Source: a virus
Reading direction: 5' to 3' (one strand)
IMG/VR virus record: IMGVR_UViG_3300025151_000012
Location: 1-32,461 of that record
DNA length: 32,461 nucleotides
Both the position numbers and the translations under genes were made by a program. The notes under the pieces were generated by a model. It was not told where the DNA came from. It saw only the letters and a list, made by a program, of their open reading frames with translations, and did no database searches. Positions 13,201 through 20,762 of the stretch are shown here, piece after piece; position 1 is the stretch's first letter; every line of letters begins with the position of its first letter.

Positions 13201-15157
13201 ACGTGTTTGCGCTTAACGTGCCGTAACCCAAAGCAACCTGATACGAGCCTGTGTTTACAGCGTCTAAAGCAAAGGCACCAACGGCTACGTTCTGCGTGCC
13301 GACAGTGGCGTTTTGCATCGCCTGCTTACCGATAGCGACGTTGTGAGAAGCCGTTGAATCCCTTCCTGCACGATAACCGATAGCCACGTTGCCAATTGAT
13401 GTTGTTGCATTCAGCAACGCACTAGCGCCAATCGCAACACTTTCTCCGCCTGTGGTCGCGGCTGACAGCGCATCCAAGCCCATTGCCACGTTGTAGTTTG
13501 CGGTGGTGTTTGCGTCGAGCGCACTTTTGCCCACAGCGACATTACCGTATCCGGTTGTGTTTGCTGTCAGAGCGTTATGACCAATAGCAACATGGCTTGA
13601 TCCGGTATTGTTTTCTAATGCTTGATAACCAACTGCGACGTTACTTGTGCCTGTTTCATTTAGGCGAGACGCATCCTTACCAATCGCGACGTTCTGCGCG
13701 CCTGTTGTGTTTTTGTACGACGCCGCATAGCCGATTGCGATGTTATATGCCGCAGTCGTGTTATCGAACAAAGAGTAGTTACCTATCGCAACGTTGAACT
13801 GACCTGTCGTGTTATCAAGTAGTGATTCATTACCAATTGCGATGTTGTGACTTGCCGTCGTATTTTTGTTGAGCGCGGCATATCCAACAGCGGAATTGTA
13901 CTGACCTGTTGTGTTCTGTTTAAGGGCGTTCGCACCTAACGCTACGTTTCTACTACCAGTTGTATTTGAATAAAGTGCTTGGTAGCCAATACCGGTGAGG
14001 TTAGAGCCGGTTGTCGTGGCGTAAAGGTTTTCATATCCAACTCCAACATTGCTTGAGCCATCTGTATTGTTTCGAAGTGCTCGACGCCCTATTGCGGTGT
14101 TATAGCTGGCAGTCGTGTTTGCTAAAAGTGTGTGATAACCAAGGGCAACGTTATTACTGCCTGTCGTGAGGTTGGCTAACGCGGCTGATCCAATTGCGGT
14201 GTTGTTGTTTCCGGTAGTTAGGTCTTCTAATGCCGAACTACCCAATGCTACGTTTCCAGTACCCGTAGGATAATTACCGTCTAGCTTGATAGAGCCGTCT
14301 ACGTCTAAGGTTGCTGTAGGTGAGCTAGTCCCGATGCCTGCGCGTGTATTTGCCGTATCAAGTACAAGAGTAGAACCAAAAAGTTGGTACTTGTTAGTAG
14401 AACCTACCGCCGAAATACTAGCTACGCTTCCACTTTGCGTATGAGAAACACCGCTTCCGCTACGAGTTATAGTCAAGTGATCGTTAAAATTGGGGCTATC
14501 TACATGAAGACGTGCGGAAGGCGAGCTAGTCCCCAGACCTAGCCGGCCCGATGAATCAAGGCGAGCAACCTCACTGCCGTTGTTATAGAAGCGATGTCCG
14601 CTACTACCAGAGCCGTTGTCGTTGCTCTTGTAGTAAAGCAAGCCGTTTGTCAGTTGGAGATAGCCGTTGCCGCCACTATCAATCAACTGAATAGATGTGC
14701 TTGCGTCGGTGCTTGTAAATCTAGCGACCTCGTTTGATGTGCCGCTGTTAATCTTGAGTAAATCAGCACTAACCTCGCCAGTTACGTCGATGCCTGACGA
14801 AGTTGTCTCCAGTTTTTGATTGCTGTTGTGATACAGCTTGACGTTGTTTGACGATGCGTCGAAGGTCGCCAAGGTAAAGGTTCCATCGTCGATAATGACG
14901 CCAGTTCCGCCATTACTACGGATACGCAAGTTGCCGCCACCTGCGTCTTCGATATAGCTGTTAGACCCATCATGGTAAATCTGTAGGTCGTTACCAGCAC
15001 CGAAGACCGCCTTAGCGTTGTCAGCAAATGACAGGTTGCCGGTGATGCTGTCGCCAGACTTCTCGACCTTATCCGTGTTGAGGTTAGTAAAGTTGCTATC
15101 GACTTCGTTGTTAGTTAACGGTGAGCCTTTGCCTGAGCGTGTTGTGATAGTAGCCAT
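10274..15157 (-). CDS. Giant tail fibre with YadA-head-like repeats and S74 chaperone domain
   Basis: The 1627-residue protein is the largest gene (15% of the genome). Residues 1-120 form an N-terminal attachment region (NNEVDSNFTNLN, DLQIYHDGSNSYI). Residues about 140-298 are beta-rich spacer with GIGTSSPSARLHV-type text. Residues about 299-1195 are roughly 53 copies of a 17-residue unit with consensus N-V-A-(I/V/L)-G-x-x-A-L-x-x-(N/T)-T-T-G-x-x, as in the left-handed beta-roll of YadA-type trimeric adhesin heads. After more spacer, residues about 1534-1627 match the peptidase S74 intramolecular chaperone (SSDERLKENI, DGSHQKYGMVAQELQ, coiled-coil LRARVAQLEGEN), which trimerises fibres and is then cut off before the S-D motif. 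GAGGTAATT precedes the ATG. It is probably the host-recognition fibre. Confidence 0.9.
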   Translation of the reverse strand: MATITTRSGKGSPLTNNEVDSNFTNLNTDKVEKSGDSITGNLSFADNAKAVFGAGNDLQIYHDGSNSYIEDAGGGNLRIRSNGGTGVIIDDGTFTLATFDASSNNVKLYHNSNQKLETTSSGIDVTGEVSADLLKINSGTSNEVARFTSTDASTSIQLIDSGGNGYLQLTNGLLYYKSNDNGSGSSGHRFYNNGSEVARLDSSGRLGLGTSSPSARLHVDSPNFNDHLTITRSGSGVSHTQSGSVASISAVGSTNKYQLFGSTLVLDTANTRAGIGTSSPTATLDVDGSIKLDGNYPTGTGNVALGSSALEDLTTGNNNTAIGSAALANLTTGSNNVALGYHTLLANTTASYNTAIGRRALRNNTDGSSNVGVGYENLYATTTGSNLTGIGYQALYSNTTGSRNVALGANALKQNTTGQYNSAVGYAALNKNTTASHNIAIGNESLLDNTTGQFNVAIGNYSLFDNTTAAYNIAIGYAASYKNTTGAQNVAIGKDASRLNETGTSNVAVGYQALENNTGSSHVAIGHNALTANTTGYGNVAVGKSALDANTTANYNVAMGLDALSAATTGGESVAIGASALLNATTSIGNVAIGYRAGRDSTASHNVAIGKQAMQNATVGTQNVAVGAFALDAVNTGSYQVALGYGTLSANTSGNQNTALGYSALNLNTTGIRNTAVGYGAADANTTSSNITAVGWNAAGNATVTATAVGSEALAALTTGADNVAVGRSAMKAATTGSYNSVLGNYALDALTTGNDNTAIGVSALGAATTSSSNVAVGKQALTSVTTAGSNVAVGTSALATTTTNGANVAVGRQALYANTAADNTAVGYQALYANTSGTSNVAVGKATLDGNTTGSYNTALGSIALGANTTGTNNVAVGYQAFQSSTIASQSIAIGNNAGRYTTTGGSNVYIGYDAGQAGTEAANNVAIGRGALRSNQLAQRNVAVGYNAMYSVAPTTVNHMYQTAIGYNAGYAITTGTNNTVVGGLALDALTTGDGNVAVGYSALSGVTTSDNNTAVGKNAAITKTAGDRGIYIGIAAGRTDNGDDNIAIGEETMRSNSSGAGRNIAMGHDALYNLDTTGSTYNIAIGYHAGRSITAGANNTIVGSLAGDSLTTGSQNSLFGYNAGDALTTGGSNTALGFAAGDAITTGSNNVCVGDAAGGSATTADNSTFVGQYAGGQITTGYGNTILGRFNGNQGNLDIRTANNHIVLSDGAGNPRVVVDSSGNTGIGTSSPSTRLHTDVTGGDNELRVATTTSGDPSISLYAAGAGAHEIAFDRSDLALTFTTVGSSERMRVDSSGRLLVGKTASGGNTAGFEVRSDGDTLISRDGNRALFLNRKTSDGNILDFAKDGTTVAKAGCESGRFYIRGFHGSGAGLRFDDASIRPSTATGTSSDNTTALGASNARYTDLHLSGTANAGILNLKDGNSNGQINATNTNGKLYYNVHDVHIWQRQGSEKMQLSAFGNLLLGTTSTSVGGVGARLMSNGQARFTVDGNTALFLNRNISNGVIQEFRQANATVGTISVTGSATAYNTSSDERLKENIADADDAGAVVDAIQVRKFDWKADGSHQKYGMVAQELQTVAPEAVTEGETEDDMMGVDYSKLVPMLVKEIQSLRARVAQLEGEN
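11575..14262 (-). repeat. About 53 tandem 51-bp coding repeats (beta-roll units)
   Basis: The DNA encoding residues about 299-1195 of the fibre is a degenerate array with a period near 51 bp. Each unit encodes the N-x-A-(I/V)-G core and a T-T-G turn. Copies differ at synonymous and variable positions, so the array is old or diversifying rather than freshly amplified, yet still similar enough for recombination between units. It is a protein repeat, not a CRISPR. Confidence 0.9.
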
Positions 15158-15164
15158 AATTACC

Positions 15165-15608
15165 TCAAGATGCCGAGAGCGATATCGTCCACTTAATCGC
15201 TAGTGAATCATTTGCTTGTTTGTCGATTGCGGTGAAAGTCACGCGACAAAGCATAGTGCCGCCTGTCGATGCGTTGAATATCGCCGCCTCGGTAAGCTGA
15301 CCAGTGGAGTCGCCAGCCTCGAATACCGCTCGATAGAGAATGCTGTTGTCTGTGACGGTAGAGGTCTCAATTAGCTCTCTGCCGCCAAGCTGTGTTTCTA
15401 GCGTCGTGTTACCGGCTACCGGTGCCGTGGTGCCTGTACCCACACCCATGTGCGTCATGACCGTCTCGTCGTCTTTCATGCGGTCAACGATGAAGTTCAA
15501 ACCTGTATCAACGACAAGGTTGCTTGTGGTGACTGACTGCTTAGCTTTGCCCTCACTGTCTAGCAGGGTTAGCTCTGCAACGCCTTTAACTTTAAGTGTA
15601 TCCAGCAT
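15165..15608 (-). CDS. Putative tail/fibre-linked protein, 147 aa
   Basis: This is a beta-rich protein with VKGVAELTLLDSEGKAKQSV near the start, then LNFIVDRMKDDE...THMGVGTGTTAPVAGNTTLETQLGG. The 'GvGtGttApaagdTaLe.El' text is frequent in phage tail-fibre-associated proteins. It ends 7 nt before the giant fibre and starts with GAGGACTGAT-ATG. Probably a baseplate-fibre adaptor. The exact role is unknown. Confidence 0.6.
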   Translation of the reverse strand: MLDTLKVKGVAELTLLDSEGKAKQSVTTSNLVVDTGLNFIVDRMKDDETVMTHMGVGTGTTAPVAGNTTLETQLGGRELIETSTVTDNSILYRAVFEAGDSTGQLTEAAIFNASTGGTMLCRVTFTAIDKQANDSLAIKWTISLSAS

Positions 15609-15616
15609 ATCAGTCC

Positions 15617-15826
15617 TCAGAACGTGTCGATCGTGCCAACATAGTCAGCATCGAAGTAGCTCATGTCACAGTAATCGGTCTTAATCAGATCGCCGCTGTC
15701 TGACAGAGCTACCGTGTCAGTCGTGTTGATGAACTTGATGAACTCATCAATCGTGATTTTTGCAACAAGCGCGGTGTTGCTGATCGCAGCAATAAGACTC
15801 CTACCAACCGCCTTTACATTCATCAT
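15617..15826 (-). CDS. Hypothetical tail-cluster protein, 69 aa
   Basis: This is a small protein with a hydrophobic N-terminal helix (VKAVGRSLIAAISNTALVAK) and an acidic, aromatic C-terminus. The ATG overlaps the previous stop (ATGA). It lies between the BppU-like gene and the fibre adaptor. No family is recognised. Confidence 0.55.
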   Translation of the reverse strand: MMNVKAVGRSLIAAISNTALVAKITIDEFIKFINTTDTVALSDSGDLIKTDYCDMSYFDADYVGTIDTF

Positions 15827-16152
15827 GCGTAATCAGCCCGCAGAAAAAACTCCAGTTCATCAAAAACAGTTTCACGCTTGCCAGAGGCAAACACGACTTC
15901 GATTTCACCAGTGTAGTAGCCTTCATCTATGTCTAATTGAGTGCCACTAAAGTTGAAAAGAGCAATGCCATCGTCTAGGTCGTCATCGCCTGCCACATTA
16001 TCGAGCGAGAAGAGCACCGTCGTGGTGCGTCGCTTTTTAAAGTGCAGCTTAATAGTTGCGCCGGTAAGGTCTTCTGCACTGCCCGTGTCTGCGCGCGTCA
16101 ACGTCGCCTTAATTTGCGGGCCGGTATCGCCCTGTACGAGATTTATGGTCAT
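15823..16152 (-). CDS. BppU-like baseplate upper protein domain
   Basis: The 109-residue product shows the fold signature of the BppU N-terminal domain: VQGDTGPQIKATLTRADTG (strand-turn-strand), then DLTGATIKLHFKK, an ALFNFSGTQLDIDEGYYTGE segment and a final E-LEFFLRADYA strand. In lactococcal phages BppU links receptor-binding proteins to the tail tip. ATG 16152 has GGAGG upstream. Seven in-frame codons further upstream would cover the promoter P4 and lack a ribosome site, so the shorter form is preferred. It opens the fibre sub-operon. Confidence 0.65.
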   Translation of the reverse strand: MTINLVQGDTGPQIKATLTRADTGSAEDLTGATIKLHFKKRRTTTVLFSLDNVAGDDDLDDGIALFNFSGTQLDIDEGYYTGEIEVVFASGKRETVFDELEFFLRADYA

Positions 16153-16172
16153 GGATGCCTCCGCTGTGTCCA

Positions 16173-16200
16173 ATTATATCATCAGCTAGGGGTCGATATA
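16173..16200 (-). promoter_or_regulatory. Promoter P4 of the BppU/fibre sub-operon
   Basis: On the minus strand a perfect TATAAT (16173-16178) preceded by TGA (extended -10) has TATATC (16195-16200) 16 bp upstream. Transcription would start near 16166, giving a short leader with GGAGG before ATG 16152. It lies in the only gap of this region wide enough for a promoter. It is a member of the TATA-N16-TATAAT set. Confidence 0.6.
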
Positions 16201-16377
16201 CGCAAGAATGTCGGGGGTGTTAGTGTCAGGGTTTATAAATGAAGCCAGCCAATAAGTGGCAACGCCAGATGAGGTGTCATCGGCAATCGCTGTTTCTGCC
16301 GCGCCGACACTTTCATAGGTGCCAATCGTTACGTTTTCATCATCCGTTGATCGTGTATAACCTGCAATGATGCTCAT
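16186..16377 (-). CDS. Hypothetical protein, 63 aa
   Basis: This is a small acidic protein, T/D/S rich, without helix-forming runs (SIIAGYTRSTDDENVTIGTY near the start). It starts 4 nt after the J-like gene stop and ends at promoter P4. Possibly a minor tail-tip component. No family is recognised. Confidence 0.5.
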   Translation of the reverse strand: MSIIAGYTRSTDDENVTIGTYESVGAAETAIADDTSSGVATYWLASFINPDTNTPDILAYIDP

Positions 16378-16381
16378 CTGT

Positions 16382-19141
16382 TTACGCCGCCAATATCACT
16401 TGTGCTGTTAACTGGTTAATACCAATGATGCCGTTAGACTTGAAAATCGTATTCACGCGCACCCTGTAGTCTTCGTCATCATCGCTTTTTGCCAATGGCA
16501 AATTTAAAGGCATCGTCGATGTGGTACTGCCTCCTAAACTGCCTGCGATCATTGGACGATAAGGGCCAGCCGCGTCACTTAAAAAGCTACCTGCCGATGT
16601 CCATCTGTCAGGATTGTAGTACAAAGTCCCTGTCGTAATTGTCTGGCTCAGGCTTGTGTAGACAACGCGCGTTCGATCCGTCGATGACTTGTACTCAACC
16701 GACAATGGTTTCTCAATCGTGCTTGGGCTTGTCTGACTCGTAGCAATGCCGCCGTAGCCGTCTATTTCTTTGGCATGATTCCCGCTTACTTCTACATAGT
16801 AATAGTATTGAGTCACCGTCCCATTGGCGACGATAGCGCCGATCTCAGTCCCGCTTGTTACGCCTTTGCTTACCCGTTGCACGTCTATATTTAAAATGCA
16901 TGTGTCTACGTCAGCGTTTGTCGTAAACTTGAGATTGCCGCTTAAATTGCCGTACTTCTTCACGCCGTCCTCAGAAGCAGGTACGGTGAAAGTCCCAAAG
17001 GTAGACGCACTCGATCCCACCGTGTGTGCAGGGAAGTTGACGATACCGACGCTCACGATTTCTGAAACATCACCGTCTATTTCTTCGGATTTCGGAAGCT
17101 GGATTATTTCGTTTTCTGGTCCGACAGTCGTAGACACATTGCCCGAGAAGTCTACGGCCTCAAGCCAAAAATACTTAGTAGTACCTTTGCCTTCGCTTGA
17201 TTGCGCTGGATAGACATACTCGGTGCCGCGCACTTGTGCAGAGGGCGAAGAAGGCTTGGTTACTGTACTTGATATATATATCTGCACGTAGGCAAGATCA
17301 GCGTCAGTCGGGTTAGTCCATTCGAGCGTGATGTTCTTAAGGCCGCGCGTGAAAGTTACGCCGGTCACGGGGCTTGGCGCTGTGGTATCACCCGAGAACG
17401 ACTGATTTAATAATGTCGTGCCGGTGCTTGTGACGCCTAATAAGTTCTGCACCTGAACGCGGAAGTCATAGTTAGACGTGACATCCAACCCAGACAACAA
17501 AATACGCGTTTCCTTTGTCTCAGCGTGGAAATAGTTTGTCGTCCCGTTGACGTTGTAACGCACTTTATAGAAATCAACGAAAGCATCGTCCGGCGCGGTC
17601 CATGTTAGCTCTGTCGTCGTCGTGCTAGAGCCATCAGGACCGAGCAAGCCAATTTCGTTTTTTGCCAAGCTAGTGACGTTATCGACGGTGCGCCCGTCGT
17701 ATAAATCGAGCACTCCACCGCTCAAAAAGTCCTGTTCGTCGCTAGTCGTCCAGTCGTAGATAGCCGATGCTGTTTCGATTAGCTCTAAACTGACAGACAA
17801 ACTGCCGTCAGTTATTGTCAGCGTATAGTCGATTACTTCAAAAATTTTCTCGCTGTAGCCAAGTCGGTCATTGGTTACTTTGATCGTGTCGCCAACTTTG
17901 ACCTGCAAGCCCTTAAGGTTCACGGCCATTGTCAGTGCGACTTGTTGACGGGATTTTAAAAGCGCGATCTTTGCGAGCCGTTGCGCCTGCACGCTGTTAG
18001 TGACGAAAGGCAAAGGCATATCTAAATATATTGGGTCGCCGTCCTCTGCCTCGTATGTAGAGCTAATCTGCGCTGGATAATCGAGAACCTTGTATTCCTT
18101 TTCTTCGGAAACAAAGATTCCCTTGACACCGTTATAGACGCTCCTGCGCGACTGTTTGGTCTGCGTTTGAATTTCAGAAACACAGTCCGCCTCTGTGAAC
18201 GTAAAGGTGGGCGTCTTATAGCCTGCAGCGTCGATGAAATACTTACCACCTGAGTAGGTCAATCTGCCGCCCATAGCCGCTAAAATCTGCTCAATATTGC
18301 CTTTGATCTGATTGGCCGTGTCAATCAATCCATTACAGCGATATCGGTCTTGTGTACCCCCACCCTGTAGCGACACGTCTTCGTCGCACGCGTTCGCTGC
18401 GGCTGTCAACGCGGTAGTGTCAATCGACCCATGAGGCTCGCCAAGGCCGTACTTTTCATTGACTAAGTAATCACGCACGCATAACGCTGGGTTTTGTGAG
18501 TACGTCCATGTGCTTGAGTCAGTCGCACTTTGCCCACTGTCTCTAGGGTCGTATATCTTTTTACCCTTCAGAATAGCAGTGATGTTTGGAACGCCTTGCG
18601 GAAACTTGTTCTGATCCCACTTCAGCTTGAAGTGAGCGTAGGCCATGTCGTTTAAAACGTGATTGTTGGTCCACTGCACGAACTGGCTGACGAGCGTGCT
18701 GTCTGCTGTTGTCTGTGAGCCGTCGAAGGTTGTGACCGTCACTACGTTAGTCCAATCAGAAAGCACTGCACCAGACGCATAGACAGGTTTATCGTTGAAA
18801 AAAAACTCTTCAAATGATTCGATTTCATGTGACGCAAACACGATGACGAGATGCAAATATGTGTTGTCGTCGCCAGAATGACCGATAAACACAACTTGCC
18901 CACCGACACGGATTTGTCCATAAATCAGCTTACGAGAACTGGCAGGGTCACGCGATGTTTGTGTTATGCCCTGTAATCGTGCGCCCAAGTCAGGCTTAGG
19001 TGCTAATGCGCGCGAAACGGCAGATAGGCCAGCACCCAAGGCGAAAGCACCTAACGCAGCTTTCCAGCCTATAAGAAACTTACCAGCTGCGATCATTTTT
19101 GCAGCGACGCCGACTAGCCCCGCAACAGCACTGATAGCCAT
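16382..19141 (-). CDS. Tail tip/host-specificity protein (lambda J-like)
   Basis: The 919-residue protein has a hydrophobic N-terminus (about 5-45, GLVGVAAKMIAAGKFLIG), then a 'RDPASSRKLIYGQIRVGGQ' block, a hub-like region with WDQNKFPQGVPNITAILKGK and the DP-x-x-RDYL-type motif (CVRDYLVNEKYGLGE), a conserved LRF-like middle, and two fibronectin-III-like domains (about 500-590 and 585-680: ELTWTAPDDAFVDFYKVRY; ITLEWTNPTDADLAYVQIY). The end is beta-rich. This is the phage-tail_3/J family forming the trimeric tail tip that contacts the receptor. It lies downstream of the tape measure as in lambda. Confidence 0.88.
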   Translation of the reverse strand: MAISAVAGLVGVAAKMIAAGKFLIGWKAALGAFALGAGLSAVSRALAPKPDLGARLQGITQTSRDPASSRKLIYGQIRVGGQVVFIGHSGDDNTYLHLVIVFASHEIESFEEFFFNDKPVYASGAVLSDWTNVVTVTTFDGSQTTADSTLVSQFVQWTNNHVLNDMAYAHFKLKWDQNKFPQGVPNITAILKGKKIYDPRDSGQSATDSSTWTYSQNPALCVRDYLVNEKYGLGEPHGSIDTTALTAAANACDEDVSLQGGGTQDRYRCNGLIDTANQIKGNIEQILAAMGGRLTYSGGKYFIDAAGYKTPTFTFTEADCVSEIQTQTKQSRRSVYNGVKGIFVSEEKEYKVLDYPAQISSTYEAEDGDPIYLDMPLPFVTNSVQAQRLAKIALLKSRQQVALTMAVNLKGLQVKVGDTIKVTNDRLGYSEKIFEVIDYTLTITDGSLSVSLELIETASAIYDWTTSDEQDFLSGGVLDLYDGRTVDNVTSLAKNEIGLLGPDGSSTTTTELTWTAPDDAFVDFYKVRYNVNGTTNYFHAETKETRILLSGLDVTSNYDFRVQVQNLLGVTSTGTTLLNQSFSGDTTAPSPVTGVTFTRGLKNITLEWTNPTDADLAYVQIYISSTVTKPSSPSAQVRGTEYVYPAQSSEGKGTTKYFWLEAVDFSGNVSTTVGPENEIIQLPKSEEIDGDVSEIVSVGIVNFPAHTVGSSASTFGTFTVPASEDGVKKYGNLSGNLKFTTNADVDTCILNIDVQRVSKGVTSGTEIGAIVANGTVTQYYYYVEVSGNHAKEIDGYGGIATSQTSPSTIEKPLSVEYKSSTDRTRVVYTSLSQTITTGTLYYNPDRWTSAGSFLSDAAGPYRPMIAGSLGGSTTSTMPLNLPLAKSDDDEDYRVRVNTIFKSNGIIGINQLTAQVILAA

Positions 19142-19144
19142 GTT

Positions 19145-19594
19145 TTACCTCAGCATAAGAGAGTGCACGCGCTCTATTTCTTCGAATCCAAGACGCTCAA
19201 GAATAGCGTCGAATGGCTGATGCGCTTTCGTGTTAACGTGTAGTTTCGTAATGCCTTCTTTCGCCAAAGACTCAATCGCAAACTTGATTAACTTTACGCC
19301 CGTTAGTCCTTTGCGAGCGCCTTTAGTCAAAAAGATAACGTCGTTATTGGCAAACAAGTGGTCTCTGTAGTGCAAAGACCTACTGACGATAACGACAAAG
19401 TAACCCATCAGCTTCTCGTCTTTGCGGGCTGTGTAGATTCGTAATGCATTGATCGAATCTAAGTCAGCATAAGCGCGCCAGTCAGGATTAAGTGCGATCT
19501 TATCTTTGTTCAGCGCGATCTCTTTCCAATGCTCTTCAAGCAGTGGCTCGATTTCACGTCGTACTTTAGCCAAATTTTCTAGAGCAAATTTCAT
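19145..19594 (-). CDS. GNAT-family acetyltransferase in the tail module
   Basis: The 149-residue protein has the GNAT core: LRIYTARKDEKLMGYFVVIV (beta2-beta4), then NNDVIFLTKGARKGLTGVKL, where the R-K-G-x-T-G loop replaces the acetyl-CoA Q/RxxGxG/A site, and a final ITKLHVNTKAHQPF-AILERLGF motif typical of GNAT C-termini. It is 3 nt before the J-like gene. Such acetyltransferases recur beside tail-tip genes in siphoviruses and may modify a tail or host surface component. The substrate is unknown. Confidence 0.78.
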   Translation of the reverse strand: MKFALENLAKVRREIEPLLEEHWKEIALNKDKIALNPDWRAYADLDSINALRIYTARKDEKLMGYFVVIVSRSLHYRDHLFANNDVIFLTKGARKGLTGVKLIKFAIESLAKEGITKLHVNTKAHQPFDAILERLGFEEIERVHSLMLR

Positions 19595-19605
19595 GCGAAA
19601 GCTCC

Positions 19606-20229
19606 TTATGGTATGTCAGACGGGTTAGGTTGCGCAGGACCGCCGTCAGAACCAGCAGCAACAGAGACGTTAGAGCGACCCCAAACAATTTCTTTCTCTG
19701 CTATCTCTGCAACAAATTCCAGTCCTTTGTCGTTAGGGTAATCAATCTTCTGGTCTTCAGCGGTGTAGCGTCTTACGCGTGATCTTTCAAATTCAATAAG
19801 CCGGTTTTCAACGGTGACAGCGATCGTTGCTGTGTCGCCGCCGTCGTTTAAAACCATAGTATCCATAAAGCCACTGAACACGATGACAGGATCAGAGACG
19901 ACGCCGTTCGACGCATCCATTGCGCCTAGCAATACTTTGAGTTCGCGCCCTTGGTAGTCTTCATCGCGCGCTTTTGAGATCAGTGGATCAGTGACGCCTG
20001 ACAGCAGAACCGTAATGCCGTTTGCTGACAACTCTGCGCTCTCTGCTACCTGAGTGATTTGAAGTAACGTGCCTGCGCCCACGTAATCAACGCTATCAAC
20101 TGTGAGGTTGCCAATGCCGTTCCAGAGGTTCAGATTCCCGCTGTCGAACGCACATTGGACGAGGACTATTGGGCGAACTAAGTCGGCGGTAACTGCCGTT
20201 TGCATCGCCGATGTCAATGACCTGCTCAT
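19606..20229 (-). CDS. Tail hub/distal tail protein (DUF2163-like position)
   Basis: The 207-residue protein starts MSRSLTSAMQTAVTADLVRP and includes LVQCAFDSGNLNLWNGIGNL, YVGAGTLLQITQVAESAEL and DPVIVFSGFMDTMVLNDG, the strand pattern of phage proteins between the distal tail protein and J. The C-terminal KEIVWGRSN tail is typical of the group. It overlaps the upstream gene by 4 nt. It probably forms part of the tail tip. Assignment is by order and pattern. Confidence 0.65.
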   Translation of the reverse strand: MSRSLTSAMQTAVTADLVRPIVLVQCAFDSGNLNLWNGIGNLTVDSVDYVGAGTLLQITQVAESAELSANGITVLLSGVTDPLISKARDEDYQGRELKVLLGAMDASNGVVSDPVIVFSGFMDTMVLNDGGDTATIAVTVENRLIEFERSRVRRYTAEDQKIDYPNDKGLEFVAEIAEKEIVWGRSNVSVAAGSDGGPAQPNPSDIP

Positions 20230-20762
20230 ATAGCCTCAACGCAAGCAAAAGTGAAACCGTACAGACTAGCCTGATTGATACTCCATCCGATTTCATTAGA
20301 GGCAAGCCGCCACGTTCCTTTAGGCAGTGTAAAGTCGAGTGCAGCACTAGAGGCCGCTGTCCTGAGCGGTGGCATGATATCAATCGACGATGAACTATTT
20401 ACTTCAGTAATAATGTAAAGCTGACTGTTTATTTCAAAATAATCGCCTGCTACAGCGCCGGTAAATGATCCGGTGATCGTAGTAGCGTTTACAGCGCCTG
20501 TGCCGGTTCCTGTCGCAGTGGTGTTGTGCAAAGGGTTGCCCATTGTAAACGTGCTGCCTTGACCTCTTAATGACGCAAAAAACGCCTCGACCTGTTTAGC
20601 GTCCGCTCGCTTTAGGGGTGGCAAAGTCACTTCGGCCTCCCACCTTACGCCTTGATGCTGATGAACCTGCTGGTCAAAGGTAAAAGGTGACGTGCTGATC
20701 GACGTAGCCGAACGCAGGCGCATGGTCATTGAGGTAAAACCGATGTTAGGAAACGCTGCCAT
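20226..20762 (-). CDS. Minor (distal) tail protein
   Basis: The 178-residue product has MRLRSATSISTSPFTFDQQV, then HQHQGVRWEAEVTLPPLKRA followed by Q-VEAFFASLRGQGSTF-MGNP, a motif found in phage distal tail/minor tail proteins that sit directly after the tape measure. The C-terminus (GWSINQASLYGFTFACVEAI) is beta-rich. It shares its start with the tape-measure stop (TAATG). It probably caps the tube at the tip end. Confidence 0.7.
   Translation of the reverse strand: MAAFPNIGFTSMTMRLRSATSISTSPFTFDQQVHQHQGVRWEAEVTLPPLKRADAKQVEAFFASLRGQGSTFTMGNPLHNTTATGTGTGAVNATTITGSFTGAVAGDYFEINSQLYIITEVNSSSSIDIMPPLRTAASSAALDFTLPKGTWRLASNEIGWSINQASLYGFTFACVEAI

Noticed and set aside
11575-14262. Dense repeats suggesting a CRISPR array or satellite
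   Set aside because: The whole stretch is one open frame, the period is 51 bp (17 codons), and units encode the known adhesin-head motif. It has no identical repeats with unique spacers.
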